Position numbers and translations under genes: made by a program. DNA of 64,000 nucleotides from an uncultured Oscillospiraceae bacterium. GTDB lineage: Bacteria; Bacillota; Clostridia; Oscillospirales; Oscillospiraceae. The stretch covers positions 1-64,000 of the forward strand of contig CAKTHQ010000008.1 in assembly GCA_934565415.1 (NCBI GenBank). Reading direction: 5' to 3'. Positions 7,976 to 16,441 of the stretch are shown piece by piece (the first letter of the stretch is position 1; each line of letters opens with the position of its first letter). The notes below the pieces were generated by a model. The model was not told where the DNA came from and made no database searches. It saw only the letters and a list, made by a program, of their open reading frames with translations.

Positions 7976-8647
7976 ATGAAAAGAACAAAATTGGCCGACC
8001 GGACCCTTCCCAGCTACTCTATCGGTGAAGAAATTATGAATACCGTAACCCATGTGGTAGGCGGAGCCATGGGTGTCTGCGCTCTGACACTATCCGTGGT
8101 CTTTGCCGCTTTCCATAAAAACCTGTATGGCATTGTAGGCTCCGCTATTTTCGGCTTCTGTATGATCGCCCTGTACAGCGTGTCCAGCATCTACCACTGC
8201 CTGCGGCCGGGGCTGGGGAAGAAGATCATGCAGGTTATTGACCACTGTACCATCTATTTTCTCATCTGCGGTACCTATACCGTCATCGCCCTGTCCGCCA
8301 TCCGCCCCGCCTACCCAAAGCTGTGCTGGTTCCTCTTCGGCTTTGAATGGACCATGGCCATCATCGCCACCGTCTTAACGGCCATCGATTTAAAAGAGTA
8401 CCGGGTCTTCTCCATGGTCTGCTATATCGGCATGGGCTGGGCCATTATCCCCTTTGCTGGCGTTTGCATGGAGGTTTTAACGGCCCCGGGCTTCTACCTG
8501 CTCCTCTCCGGTGGCATTGCCTACACCGTCGGGGCGGTGCTGTATGGCATTGGCAGCAAGAAAAAATGGATGCACTCGGTTTTCCACATCTTTGTGGATA
8601 TCGGAAGCCTCTTGCACATTCTGTGCGTGGTCATGTACGCAGTGTAG
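7976..8647 (+). CDS. Hemolysin III / PAQR-family membrane protein
   Basis: A 223-residue integral membrane protein with about seven transmembrane helices, the usual size for the bacterial hemolysin III (YqfA/TrhA) family. SIGEEIMNTVTHVVGG near residue 15 holds the conserved E-x3-NxxTH motif, SSIYHC near 63 the second conserved Ser/His, and HSVFHIFVDIGSLLH near the C-terminus the HxxxH pair; together these make the zinc-like site of PAQR proteins. In Bacillus TrhA affects membrane fluidity; hemolysis is a historical label. Its 3' end overlaps the convergent ferredoxin gene by 17 bases. Confidence 0.92.
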   Translation: MKRTKLADRTLPSYSIGEEIMNTVTHVVGGAMGVCALTLSVVFAAFHKNLYGIVGSAIFGFCMIALYSVSSIYHCLRPGLGKKIMQVIDHCTIYFLICGTYTVIALSAIRPAYPKLCWFLFGFEWTMAIIATVLTAIDLKEYRVFSMVCYIGMGWAIIPFAGVCMEVLTAPGFYLLLSGGIAYTVGAVLYGIGSKKKWMHSVFHIFVDIGSLLHILCVVMYAV

Positions 8648-9041
8648 GAAATTGAAATCCGTCCTTCGGACGGGTGAAATACCGCAAGCAGTAAGAAATA
8701 TTCTTTTCGCTGGGGATCTTGTGAATCAGCTCCTGGATAAGGCCGGAGGGGCACAGCCAGCCGCAGACCAGCCGCCCAAACAGAGCACCGATGGCCAACA
8801 CAAAGCCCACTACATAAAAGCTGAAATTGAAGTCCATAGACCCGGACACCGCCTGCATGGCGCCGATGGGGCAGGCCACAGAGGCCGCCGGGCAGGAATA
8901 GCAGTGGAGCCCCGGGTTGCAGAACTGCTTCCAACTGCCTTTATAAATCTGGCCCTTGGCGAAGTTGCCCGGATGCAGGTTGGAAAAGCCGAAGGCCGCA
9001 ATCTGGATGGCCTTCCGTTTGATCTCATATGTGATTTTCAT
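8631..9041 (-). CDS. 4Fe-4S binding membrane protein, NapH-like, apparently shortened
   Basis: A 136-residue protein. The sequence CYSCPAASVACPIGA and the segment LFGRLVCGWLCPSGLIQELIHKIPS, with a membrane helix between them, are typical of NapH/YccM-type polytopic iron-sulfur proteins that pass electrons across the membrane. Relatives usually continue for well over 100 further residues with more helices and Cys motifs. Here the frame ends after an unrelated-looking 23-residue tail that runs into the convergent hemolysin III gene, so I read it as 3'-truncated. The ATG at 9041 is preferred over 9062 because an AGGGGTG lies upstream and the neighbouring CD1871A gene ends between the two. Confidence 0.7.
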   Translation of the reverse strand: MKITYEIKRKAIQIAAFGFSNLHPGNFAKGQIYKGSWKQFCNPGLHCYSCPAASVACPIGAMQAVSGSMDFNFSFYVVGFVLAIGALFGRLVCGWLCPSGLIQELIHKIPSEKNISYCLRYFTRPKDGFQFPTLRT

Positions 9042-9054
9042 CTTTCTCTCACCC

Positions 9055-9204
9055 CTATCCATTACATTCGAAGCAGATATTGATTGCCTTATTCAGCACG
9101 ATTTCCATTTCCCCTCTGCCAACGCCGTAAGCAATCATGGCAAAGGCCGCCGCCAATACCACATAGGGCAGGACGGTCTGATCAATTTTCTTGCATTTTT
9201 CCAT
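9055..9204 (-). CDS. CD1871A-family CXXC peptide
   Basis: A 49-residue protein with one transmembrane helix (TVLPYVVLAAAFAMIAYGVGRGE) followed by a conserved tail, VLNKAINICFECNG, that ends in a CxxC motif. This layout and the AINIC-x-EC ending match the small clostridial CD1871A family, which is normally found directly beside a NapH-like 4Fe-4S protein, as here (13 bases upstream of it). The function is unknown; a membrane-bound thiol or metal ligand for electron transfer is an inference from the company it keeps. Confidence 0.8.
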   Translation of the reverse strand: MEKCKKIDQTVLPYVVLAAAFAMIAYGVGRGEMEIVLNKAINICFECNG

Positions 9205-9573
9205 AGTCTCTCTCCTTCAACAAAATGACACCGCATTTTGGCCGCGCCGGTTTTCTCCCCCCGGCATATCTCGTTCCGTTTTATTATATCACAGAAATGG
9301 ATGCAAAAGGGACACACAAAGTTCATAACCTTTGGAACGTGACAGATATTATTTGCATTCCCTGCCGTCCTGTTACAGTATAGCCGGGAGAGTATAGCAA
9401 AAGTGTAACAAGTAAAAATGGGAACCGGCAAATGGGGATTTGTCTGTGCGTTATTTTCCCGAAAGCTATAGAAAATCTCCATTCCCTGTGCTATGATAAA
9501 AGAACCGTAAAAACCAGCCTGCCTCCTGTGGCATTCACGTTGGGCAGGCTTTCTGCGAAAGGAAAGAAAAACG
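9205..9573. promoter_or_regulatory. Divergent intergenic region with two promoters and a leader hairpin
   Basis: About 370 bases without a gene. On the minus strand, TATAAT (9283-9288) preceded by TGA is the likely promoter of the CD1871A-ferredoxin pair. On the plus strand, TGC-TATGAT (9492-9497) starts a leader in which AGCCTGCC (9516-9523) pairs with GGCAGGCT (9543-9550), just before the RBS of the AEC gene. GTTC...GAAC near 9319-9336 is a weak palindrome of unknown meaning. Confidence 0.5.
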
Positions 9574-10506
9574 ATGCGTGTTCTGGAAATCATTGCCCCG
9601 GTGCTGTGTATGCTGGCGCTGGGGCTGGCCTGCAAAAAATGGAAGGTGCTGTCCGGCGAGGGCATTGCCAATATGAAGGCTCTGGTAACCGGTATCTGTC
9701 TGCCTGTGGCCATTTTTCATGCCCTGGCCACCGCCGCCTATTCCGCCGGTACCTGGCTTCTGGTTGGTATCATGCTGATTATGCTGGTGGTGTCCTTCCT
9801 TTTGGGCTTTGCCATGAAACCCCTTTTGAAGGGACGGTTTCAGAAATACCTGCCCTTTATGGTCAGCGTGTACGAAGGGGGGCTCATGGCCTATCCCCTG
9901 TTTGCCAGCCTTTGCGGCAGCGAAAACCTATCCCAGATTGCCGTGCTGGACATTGCCGGGCTTCTCTTTGGCTTCAGCGTATATATGGGGCTGCTGGCCC
10001 AGGTAGAGGACGGCCAGCCCATCGATCCGGGAAAGCTGCTGCAAAGTGCGCTGCACTCCCCGCCCTTTCTGGCCAGCGTCCTGGGCATCCTGGCCGGGCT
10101 CACCGGTATAATCAGGGCCCTGCTGGCCTCCCCCTGGGGCGGCATTTATACGGCGGCGGAAGGGATGCTGACCGCCGCCATGACCCCCATCATTCTCCTG
10201 GTGGTGGGCTACAGTATGTCCCTGAGCCGGGAGCTGTTGAGGCCCTGCCTGCAAACCATTCTTCTGCGGTTCCTGCTGCAGGCCCTGATGGCCGCCGGAG
10301 TGCTTCTGGCGGTACATACCTTCATCGGCAGCAGCCGGGTGGTAGACATCGCCATTGTATGCTATATGTCCGCCCCTGCCACCTTCTCCATGCAGACCTT
10401 CCTGAAAACCGAAGCGGGCGGCACCTATGTATCCACCACCAATTCCCTGTACTGCATCGTTTCCCTGCTGGTGTACCTGGTGCTGGCGGTGACGCTGGCT
10501 CCCTAA
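9574..10506 (+). CDS. AEC-family transporter
   Basis: A 310-residue membrane protein with two halves of about five transmembrane helices each, the pattern of the auxin efflux carrier (AEC) family. It begins MRVLEIIAPVLCMLALGLACKKWKVLS and carries the conserved central GLLAQVEDG loop between halves and the VVGYSMS segment in the second half. Bacterial members export or import small organic acids such as malate, malonate or lactate; the substrate here cannot be told. Its stop overlaps the convergent gene by four bases. A hairpin in the leader may regulate it. Confidence 0.88.
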   Translation: MRVLEIIAPVLCMLALGLACKKWKVLSGEGIANMKALVTGICLPVAIFHALATAAYSAGTWLLVGIMLIMLVVSFLLGFAMKPLLKGRFQKYLPFMVSVYEGGLMAYPLFASLCGSENLSQIAVLDIAGLLFGFSVYMGLLAQVEDGQPIDPGKLLQSALHSPPFLASVLGILAGLTGIIRALLASPWGGIYTAAEGMLTAAMTPIILLVVGYSMSLSRELLRPCLQTILLRFLLQALMAAGVLLAVHTFIGSSRVVDIAIVCYMSAPATFSMQTFLKTEAGGTYVSTTNSLYCIVSLLVYLVLAVTLAP

Positions 10507-10895
10507 GGTTCCCCCTGTTCCGGCCAGGCAGCCCCCAAAAGGCCGTTTCGTTCCTCCAGAAAAGCATCCTTCAGCCTTTGCAGGTAGGCAAAGGGCTCCT
10601 CCGGATAGATGGGCGAAAAACGCGTTTTCCTGTCATGCCTGGGCTGAACGGCGAACTGAATTTTCCCCTCCCCCAAAAGCTTCACCGGCCGGCGGGTGGT
10701 AAGGCCAAAGCCCCCCTCTACCGGCACCAGTACCCCCAGGTCCGCCTGTTTTTCCCCGCAGGTGGCACACAAACGCCACACCGTATCCCCGGATAACCGG
10801 CACCGGCAGGTAAATACATAGTATAGCCCCTGCCTCTGAACCTGGGCCCGGCCTACCGCTCTTTCGCCCCAAAATACATCCCGCTCTACGCGCAT
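10503..10895 (-). CDS. Conserved-looking hypothetical protein with a CxC/CxxC cluster
   Basis: A 130-residue protein I do not assign to a named family. It opens MRVERDVFWGERAVGRAQV, then has YYVFTCRCRLSGDTVWRLCATCGEK, in which four cysteines could bind a metal, then VLVPVEGGFGLTTRRPVKLLGEG, and ends in a proline-rich stretch and a helix. The beta-rich plan suggests a small all-beta domain. The start codon immediately follows the T-run of the pheT terminator, whose 3' arm supplies GGGAGG as RBS. No functional partner is evident. Confidence 0.6.
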   Translation of the reverse strand: MRVERDVFWGERAVGRAQVQRQGLYYVFTCRCRLSGDTVWRLCATCGEKQADLGVLVPVEGGFGLTTRRPVKLLGEGKIQFAVQPRHDRKTRFSPIYPEEPFAYLQRLKDAFLEERNGLLGAAWPEQGEP

Positions 10896-10937
10896 AAAAA
10901 TCCCCCCTCCCGCTATGTGTATGCGGAAGGGGGGATT
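10896..10937 (-). terminator. Terminator after pheT that supplies the RBS of the next gene
   Basis: On the minus strand AATCCCCCC pairs with GGGGGGATT (10929-10937 with 10899-10907), with a further imperfect inner stem, followed by TTTTT and the ATG at 10895. The second arm holds the GGGAGG Shine-Dalgarno of the downstream gene. Confidence 0.8.
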
Positions 10938-10962
10938 GGCTTTCCACAGGGGCTGTGGAATT

Positions 10963-13350
10963 TTATCTCAGGGTGGCGTTCAGCTGTTCTGCCAAAGCGG
11001 CCAGGACCTTCTTGGTGACGCCCTCGGAATCGGCATCGGTCAGAGTCCGGTCGTCGGCCCGGAGCTCCAGGGAGAAGGCCATGCTCTTCTTGCCCATGGG
11101 CACGCCTACGCCCCGGTAGATGTCAAAGAGCTTTACATCCCGCAGCAGCTTCCCGGCAGCCGCAGCAATGACCTTTTCGGCCTGCGCAACGGTAATTGCC
11201 TCGTCGCAGACAATGGCCAGGTCCCGGCTGACGGCAGGGTACTTGGGCAGAGGCACATAGGTGGGCTCCGGCAGCATGAGGGTAAGCATCCTGGTAAAGT
11301 TCAGCTCGGCGCAGTAAACCTCGCTGTCCATCCCGTAGTTCTTGGCAACCACGGGATGGACCTGACCCATGACGCCAAAGTCCACACCCTCTACGCTGAG
11401 CTTGGCGCAGCGGCCGGGATGATAGCTGGGGTTATTCTTCTCGGCAGTGTACTCCACCTTCTTCATGCGGAGTCCCTGGAAGATGCCTTCCAGCTCACCC
11501 TTCAAGGTGAAGAAAGTCTCTCCGGCGCCGTAGGTGCCCAGCATCAGCATTTTAGGCTCCCGGGGCAGCTTCTCCCCCTCCTGGGGCAGATATACCTTGG
11601 CTACCTCGTAAAGCTTGGCAGCCTTGTTGTGATAGGCGTTGTTCCGGCTCAGGATTTCCAGCATAGAGGGCAGGGCGATGGTCCGCATAATGGAGGTATC
11701 CTCACCCAGGGGATTCTGAATTTTCAGCACGTTCCGCAGGGGACTCTCCGCCGGGATGCGAATCTGGTCGAATACCGTGGGAGATACAAAGGAATAGGTG
11801 ATGATCTCGCTGTAGCCCATGGCCCGGCAAAGAATGCCTGCCTTGGCTTCCAGCTTCATTTCGTCAGAGTAGCCGCCCTGGGTAGAGGTCTTGAACTCGG
11901 TGACGGGGATCTTGTTGTAGCCGTAGGAACGGCCCACCTCTTCGGCAATGTCCGCCATCCGGACCAGGTCCGGCCGGAAGGAAGGCACCAGAATGTCGTC
12001 TCCTTCCACGGGAATCTCCAGCAGGTCCAGATATTTTACCATATCCTCCCGGGAAATGTCGGTACCCAGCAGGTGGTTGATCTTCTCCGGCTCCAGCTTC
12101 ACGGTACGGGGCTGGGGTACATAATTGATGACATCAATCATGCCGTCCAGCACATCGCCGCAGCCCAGCAGCTCCACCAGCTCGCAGGCCCGCTCCACGG
12201 CAGGGACCGTCAGCATGGGGTCCAGGTGCTTTTCAAACTTGCCGGAAGCCTCGGTCCGCATACCCAGCGCCAAAGCGGTCTGGCGGATGGAGGTGCCGTC
12301 AAAGTTGGCGGACTCAAAGACCACCATGGTGGTGTCGTCCCGGATTTCACTGTTCAGGCCGCCCATAATACCGGCAAGACCGATGGGCCTCGTCTCATCG
12401 GCGATGACCAGCATACCGGCCTTCAATGCCCGCTGGGTGCCCTCCAGGGTGGTCATGGATTCGCCCTCCCGGGCCTCCCGGACCACGATCTTGCCGGAGG
12501 AAACATAGCGGTAATCAAAGGCGTGCATGGGCTGGCCGTACTCCAGCATCACATAGTTGGTAATATCCACAATGTTGTTGATGGGCCTTACGCCGTTGGC
12601 GCGGAGGCGCTGGCGCATCCACTTGGGGCTGGGGCCGATCTTTACGTTGGCTACCATCCGGGAAGTATAGCGGTTGCAAAGCTTCTCGGCGGGGACCTCC
12701 ACGTCCAGATGGTCGAAAATGGAACCGGCATCGGAGCCGTGGACCACCGGATCATGATGCTTCATGTGCTGACCGAAGGCGGCGGCAGTCTCCCGGGCCA
12801 GGCCGATGATGGAGTAGCAGTCGGGCCGGTTGTTGGTAATTTCAAAGTCCACCACGGTATCGTCGTTGCCGATGACCATGTTAATGTCGTCGCCGGGCTT
12901 GCCTGCGTCGGGCTCCAGAATCCAGATGCCGTCGGCAAACACGCCGGGCAGGTCGTTCTGGGTCAGGCCCAGCTCGGCAAAGGAGCACAGCATACCGTTG
13001 GAAACCTCGCCTCTGAGCTTGCCCTTGGTAATGTGCACGCCGCCGGGAAGGTAAGAGTTGTGCAGGGCTGCAGGCACCAGGTCCCCTTCGTGGACGTTCT
13101 GGGCGCCGGTGACGATCTGTACGGGCTCAGCCTGGCCCACATCCACCTGGCAGATAAACATATGGTCGGAGTTGGGGTGCCGGACGATGGAAAGCACCTT
13201 ACCAACCACCACATTCTTGATTTCCGCATCCATCCGCTCCCAGGTCTCCACCTTCTGGCCGAAAACGGTGAGCGTTTCTACAAAATCCTTATCGGAGACC
13301 TCGTGCAGGTCCACGAATTCTTCATTGATCCATTTTCTGTTCAGTTTCAT
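10963..13350 (-). CDS. pheT: Phenylalanine-tRNA ligase beta subunit
   Basis: A 795-residue beta subunit of the (alpha-beta)2 synthetase. An N-terminal core (MKLNRKWINEEFVDL) is followed by the EMAP-II-like tRNA-binding domain near residues 40-150 (VVVGKVLSIVRHPNSDHMFICQ), the B3/B4 editing domain, the B5 domain, the catalytic-like core with IAEEVGRSYGYNKIP, and the C-terminal anticodon-binding FDX-ACB domain (PKYPAVSRDLAIVCDE). Length is normal. It lies 13 bases after pheS and is controlled with it by the T-box leader. Confidence 0.98.
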   Translation of the reverse strand: MKLNRKWINEEFVDLHEVSDKDFVETLTVFGQKVETWERMDAEIKNVVVGKVLSIVRHPNSDHMFICQVDVGQAEPVQIVTGAQNVHEGDLVPAALHNSYLPGGVHITKGKLRGEVSNGMLCSFAELGLTQNDLPGVFADGIWILEPDAGKPGDDINMVIGNDDTVVDFEITNNRPDCYSIIGLARETAAAFGQHMKHHDPVVHGSDAGSIFDHLDVEVPAEKLCNRYTSRMVANVKIGPSPKWMRQRLRANGVRPINNIVDITNYVMLEYGQPMHAFDYRYVSSGKIVVREAREGESMTTLEGTQRALKAGMLVIADETRPIGLAGIMGGLNSEIRDDTTMVVFESANFDGTSIRQTALALGMRTEASGKFEKHLDPMLTVPAVERACELVELLGCGDVLDGMIDVINYVPQPRTVKLEPEKINHLLGTDISREDMVKYLDLLEIPVEGDDILVPSFRPDLVRMADIAEEVGRSYGYNKIPVTEFKTSTQGGYSDEMKLEAKAGILCRAMGYSEIITYSFVSPTVFDQIRIPAESPLRNVLKIQNPLGEDTSIMRTIALPSMLEILSRNNAYHNKAAKLYEVAKVYLPQEGEKLPREPKMLMLGTYGAGETFFTLKGELEGIFQGLRMKKVEYTAEKNNPSYHPGRCAKLSVEGVDFGVMGQVHPVVAKNYGMDSEVYCAELNFTRMLTLMLPEPTYVPLPKYPAVSRDLAIVCDEAITVAQAEKVIAAAAGKLLRDVKLFDIYRGVGVPMGKKSMAFSLELRADDRTLTDADSEGVTKKVLAALAEQLNATLR

Positions 13351-13363
13351 TTTCTTTCCCTCC

Positions 13364-14407
13364 TCAGAACTGGTTCAGGAACCGAACGTCGTTGTCGAAG
13401 ATCAGACGCAGGTCGTTGATCTTCAGCCGGCCCATGGCCATACGCTCCAGGCCCATGCCAAAGGCAAAGCCGGAATACTTCTCCGGGTCGATGCCGCAGT
13501 TTTCCAGCACCGTGGGATGCACCATACCGGCGCCCAGCAGCTCAATCCAGCCTTCCCCATGGCAGGTGGAGCAGACCTGGCCGTCAATCTCCCCGGAGCC
13601 GTGGCACTTGTGGCACTGCATATCCATTTCGCAGCTGGGCTCGGTGAAGGGGAAGTGGTGGGGACGGAACCGCATCTGGGCGTTCTCACCGTAGATCTTC
13701 CGCATGATGCCGATGAGGGCACCCTTCAGGTCGCCCATGGTGATGTCCTCAGCCACCACCAGGCCCTCGATCTGATGGAACATGGGGGAATGGGTGGCAT
13801 CCGCCTCGTCCTTCCGGAACACCCGGCCGGGGGCCAGGATGCAGATGGGGGGCTTGGCATTCTCCATAACCCGGATCTGCATGGGGCTGGTCTGGGTCCG
13901 CAGAAGCACGGAGTCGTCATCGGTAAAGTAGAAGGTATCGCTGCGGTCCCGGGAGGGGTGGCCCTCTTCAATATTCAGCCGGGTAAAGTTGTAGTCCGCC
14001 AGCTCCACCTCGGGGCCCTCTACCACCCGGTAGCCCATGCCCACGAAGGTATCCTTGATCTGCTGCAGCACCTGGTTCATGGGGTGCTGGTGGCCGATGT
14101 TGAATTCCTTGCCGGGAATGGTCACATCGATGGCCTCGGCAGCCAGCTTTGCTTCCATGGCAGCAGCATGGATGGTTTCCTTCCGCTCCTCCAATTTTTC
14201 CTCAATGGCAGCCCGGACGGAGTTTGCCATCTGGCCCATAACCGGCCGCTCCTCGGCAGACAGCTTGCCCATCTGCTTCAAAACGGCTGTCAGCTCGCCC
14301 TTTTTGCCAAGCAGCTTTACCCGCAGCTCTTCCAGAGCGGCAGGGGTAGCGGCATCCTCCAGTGCGGCCATAGCCTCCCGGCGAATGCTTTCCAATTGTT
14401 CCTTCAT
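13364..14407 (-). CDS. pheS: Phenylalanine-tRNA ligase alpha subunit
   Basis: A 347-residue class II synthetase subunit that charges tRNA-Phe. An N-terminal coiled coil (about 1-90) leads into the catalytic core with HPMNQVL (motif 1 region), the motif 2 segment FRKDEADATHSPMFHQIEG, and motif 3 GFAFGMGLERMAM. Inside the core, CHKCHGSG and CSTCHGEG form a small zinc-finger-like insert, a variant of the cysteine loop common in clostridial PheS. I chose the ATG at 14407, with GGAGG at about 14413-14417, rather than the longer open frame, which would run into the T-box terminator. Confidence 0.97.
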   Translation of the reverse strand: MKEQLESIRREAMAALEDAATPAALEELRVKLLGKKGELTAVLKQMGKLSAEERPVMGQMANSVRAAIEEKLEERKETIHAAAMEAKLAAEAIDVTIPGKEFNIGHQHPMNQVLQQIKDTFVGMGYRVVEGPEVELADYNFTRLNIEEGHPSRDRSDTFYFTDDDSVLLRTQTSPMQIRVMENAKPPICILAPGRVFRKDEADATHSPMFHQIEGLVVAEDITMGDLKGALIGIMRKIYGENAQMRFRPHHFPFTEPSCEMDMQCHKCHGSGEIDGQVCSTCHGEGWIELLGAGMVHPTVLENCGIDPEKYSGFAFGMGLERMAMGRLKINDLRLIFDNDVRFLNQF

Positions 14408-14439
14408 AATGCTTCCTCCTAGTAAAGAAAGGTATTTAT

Positions 14440-14717
14440 GGTATAAAAAATACCCTTCATCCCACAAACCGGGACGAAAGGCAATCCTTCCGCGGTACCA
14501 CCCGCACTTCGCCGCTTTTTACACGGCACACTTTTCTGGCGCCAACACGCCCAAGACGGATAACGGCGTCACCCGACCAACCCTACTTGATACTTCTTTC
14601 AGGCGGCGGCTCCTGGGAGAAAGCCCTCTTGTCGCACGCAAGCGGATCCCACCACCCCGCTTTCTCTGAACGCGCAAACCCACAAGCGGCAGCCCATTCG
14701 CAGCTTTTAACTGTTAC
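14440..14717 (-). ncRNA. T-box leader of pheST
   Basis: On the minus strand a leader of about 280 bases contains the hallmark T-box sequence GGGTGGTACCGCGG (14490-14503), which pairs with the uncharged tRNA acceptor end. A terminator follows in which CCTTTCGTCCC (14471-14481) pairs with GGGATGAAGG (14454-14463) ahead of TATTTTTTAT. Stem I includes AGAGA and the pairing GAGAAAGC/GCTTTCTC. The specifier is probably TTC at 14619-14621, just before TCCCAGGAGC, fitting Phe. Uncharged tRNA-Phe would favour read-through into pheST. Confidence 0.9.
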
Positions 14718-14723
14718 AGGGGT

Positions 14724-14752
14724 ATCATAGCACATTGTTGTTCATTTTGCAA
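14724..14752 (-). promoter_or_regulatory. Promoter of the pheST leader
   Basis: TTGCAA (14747-14752), a 17-base spacer ending in TGC and TATGAT (14724-14729) on the minus strand, placed to start the transcript near 14717. Confidence 0.8.
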
Positions 14753-14865
14753 GGTTTTTTTATGAGCACCGGAGCGGGCCGGAGACTATAGGCCCGGAAA
14801 GGTACAGACAAATCCTTATTTGCAGGCATCGAATCGCCCCAGATTCACGGTCCCCAACCAACTTC

Positions 14866-14894
14866 TTGCAAGCTGCTTTTCCCTGTGCTATACT
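14866..14894 (+). promoter_or_regulatory. Promoter of the M32 carboxypeptidase gene
   Basis: TTGCAA (14866-14871), a 17-base spacer ending in TGC and TATACT (14889-14894). Confidence 0.8.
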
Positions 14895-14932
14895 ATGGTA
14901 AATCTTTGATTTTTTCAGAAAGGAAGATACCT

Positions 14933-16441
14933 ATGGAATATACAAATCTTTCCCAGGCCCTGGAGGCGTTTGATAAGCTCCAGCGCACCATGGCCGCCTA
15001 CAACCATGCCACGGGCGTCCTGGACCTGGATGCCGCCACCACGGCTCCGGAGGGCGCCTGGGAGGGCCGGGGAAAAACCCTGGAAATTCTGACGGAAGCC
15101 AGCTATCACCTCACCGCTGACCCACAAAACGGAGTGCTCTACAAATATCTAACGGACCATCTGTCTGAGCTCACCCCCATTCAGACCCGGGAGCTGGAGG
15201 TTCTGAAAAAGAACTACGACCGGATGCAGCGGATCCCCGCGGAGGAATACATCGGCTACAATATACTCTTAAACGAGGCCCAGGCCGCCTGGCACAAGGC
15301 AAAGCCTGCCAATGACTTTGCCGCCTTCGCCCCCTACCTGGAAAAAATCGTGGCCTACAGCCGGAAGTTCGCGGCCTACTATGCCCCGGATCTGGACCCC
15401 TACGATGCCCTGCTCAATGAATTTGAAGAGGGACTGACCCAAAAAACGCTGGACGGCTTCTTTGCCAAGCTGCGCAGTGCCATTGTGCCCCTGGTAGAAA
15501 AAATCCGCACCGCGCCCCAGATTGACGACAGCTTCTTAATGCGCAACTACCCAATTTCGAAACAGCGGGAATTTTCCGACTACCTGATGGAAGTCATGGG
15601 TCTGGACCGGCGGTACTGCGGCATCGGGGAAACCGAGCACCCCTTTACCACCAATTTCAACAACCGGGATGTGCGCATTACCACCCACTACCAGGAAAAC
15701 GACCTGGCTTCCAGTATGTATTCCGTCATCCACGAGGGGGGCCACGCCCTGTACGAGCTGAACGCCGACGACTGCTATAACTACACCGCTCTGATGGGCG
15801 GCATATCCATGGGCATCCACGAAAGCCAGAGCCGGTTTTACGAAAATATCATCGGCAGAAGTCAGGCATTTGTCCATGCCATCTTCCCCTATCTGCAAAA
15901 GCATTTTCCCGGGCAGCTGGACGGCGTTGACGAAGAGAAATTTTACCGGGCCGTCAACAGGGCCCAGCCCAGCCTGATCCGCACGGAGGCGGACGAGCTG
16001 ACCTACTGCCTGCACATCATGGTCCGCTACGAAATCGAAAAGCAGCTGATTCACGGCGAGCTGGAAGTGAAGGATGTACCCGCCCGGTGGAACGAGCTGT
16101 ACAAGGAATACCTGGGCATAGATGTTCCCAGCGACCGGGAAGGCTGCCTGCAGGACTCCCACTGGTCCTCCGGCGGCATCGGCTACTTCCCCAGCTACGC
16201 CCTGGGCAGCGCCTACGGGGCCCAGATGCTCCATAGAATGGAGCAGGACCTGGGGGATGTATTCGGCCCCGTTTCCCAGGGGGACCTGAGCCGCATCACC
16301 GTCTGGCTCAAGGAGCACATCCACCACTACGCCAGCTTCAAAAAGCCGGGAGAACTGTTCCGGGAGGTCTGCGGGGAATTTGACCCCAGCTACTACACGG
16401 ACTACCTGACGAAAAAATATACGGCTCTGTATGGACTGTAA
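14933..16441 (+). CDS. M32-family carboxypeptidase (carboxypeptidase Taq type)
   Basis: A 502-residue zinc metallocarboxypeptidase that trims C-terminal residues from peptides, probably in the cytoplasm since no signal peptide is present. The zinc motif HEGGH lies in SVIHEGGHALYE (near residue 267), with the family's HESQSRFYEN about 30 residues on supplying the third ligand Glu. IRTEADELTYCLHIMVRYEIE and the C-terminal GSFGYFP-like block (SSGGIGYFPSYALGSAYGAQ) are further M32 signatures. The ATG at 14933 is chosen for its AAGGAAG and position after the promoter. The dehydratase gene overlaps its end by 11 bases, so the two are co-transcribed. Confidence 0.95.
   Translation: MEYTNLSQALEAFDKLQRTMAAYNHATGVLDLDAATTAPEGAWEGRGKTLEILTEASYHLTADPQNGVLYKYLTDHLSELTPIQTRELEVLKKNYDRMQRIPAEEYIGYNILLNEAQAAWHKAKPANDFAAFAPYLEKIVAYSRKFAAYYAPDLDPYDALLNEFEEGLTQKTLDGFFAKLRSAIVPLVEKIRTAPQIDDSFLMRNYPISKQREFSDYLMEVMGLDRRYCGIGETEHPFTTNFNNRDVRITTHYQENDLASSMYSVIHEGGHALYELNADDCYNYTALMGGISMGIHESQSRFYENIIGRSQAFVHAIFPYLQKHFPGQLDGVDEEKFYRAVNRAQPSLIRTEADELTYCLHIMVRYEIEKQLIHGELEVKDVPARWNELYKEYLGIDVPSDREGCLQDSHWSSGGIGYFPSYALGSAYGAQMLHRMEQDLGDVFGPVSQGDLSRITVWLKEHIHHYASFKKPGELFREVCGEFDPSYYTDYLTKKYTALYGL

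Noticed and set aside
10915..13419. 834-residue plus-strand open frame
   Set aside because: It is the antisense of pheT, rich in His, Gly and Gln with no domain, and pheT on the other strand is fully conserved.
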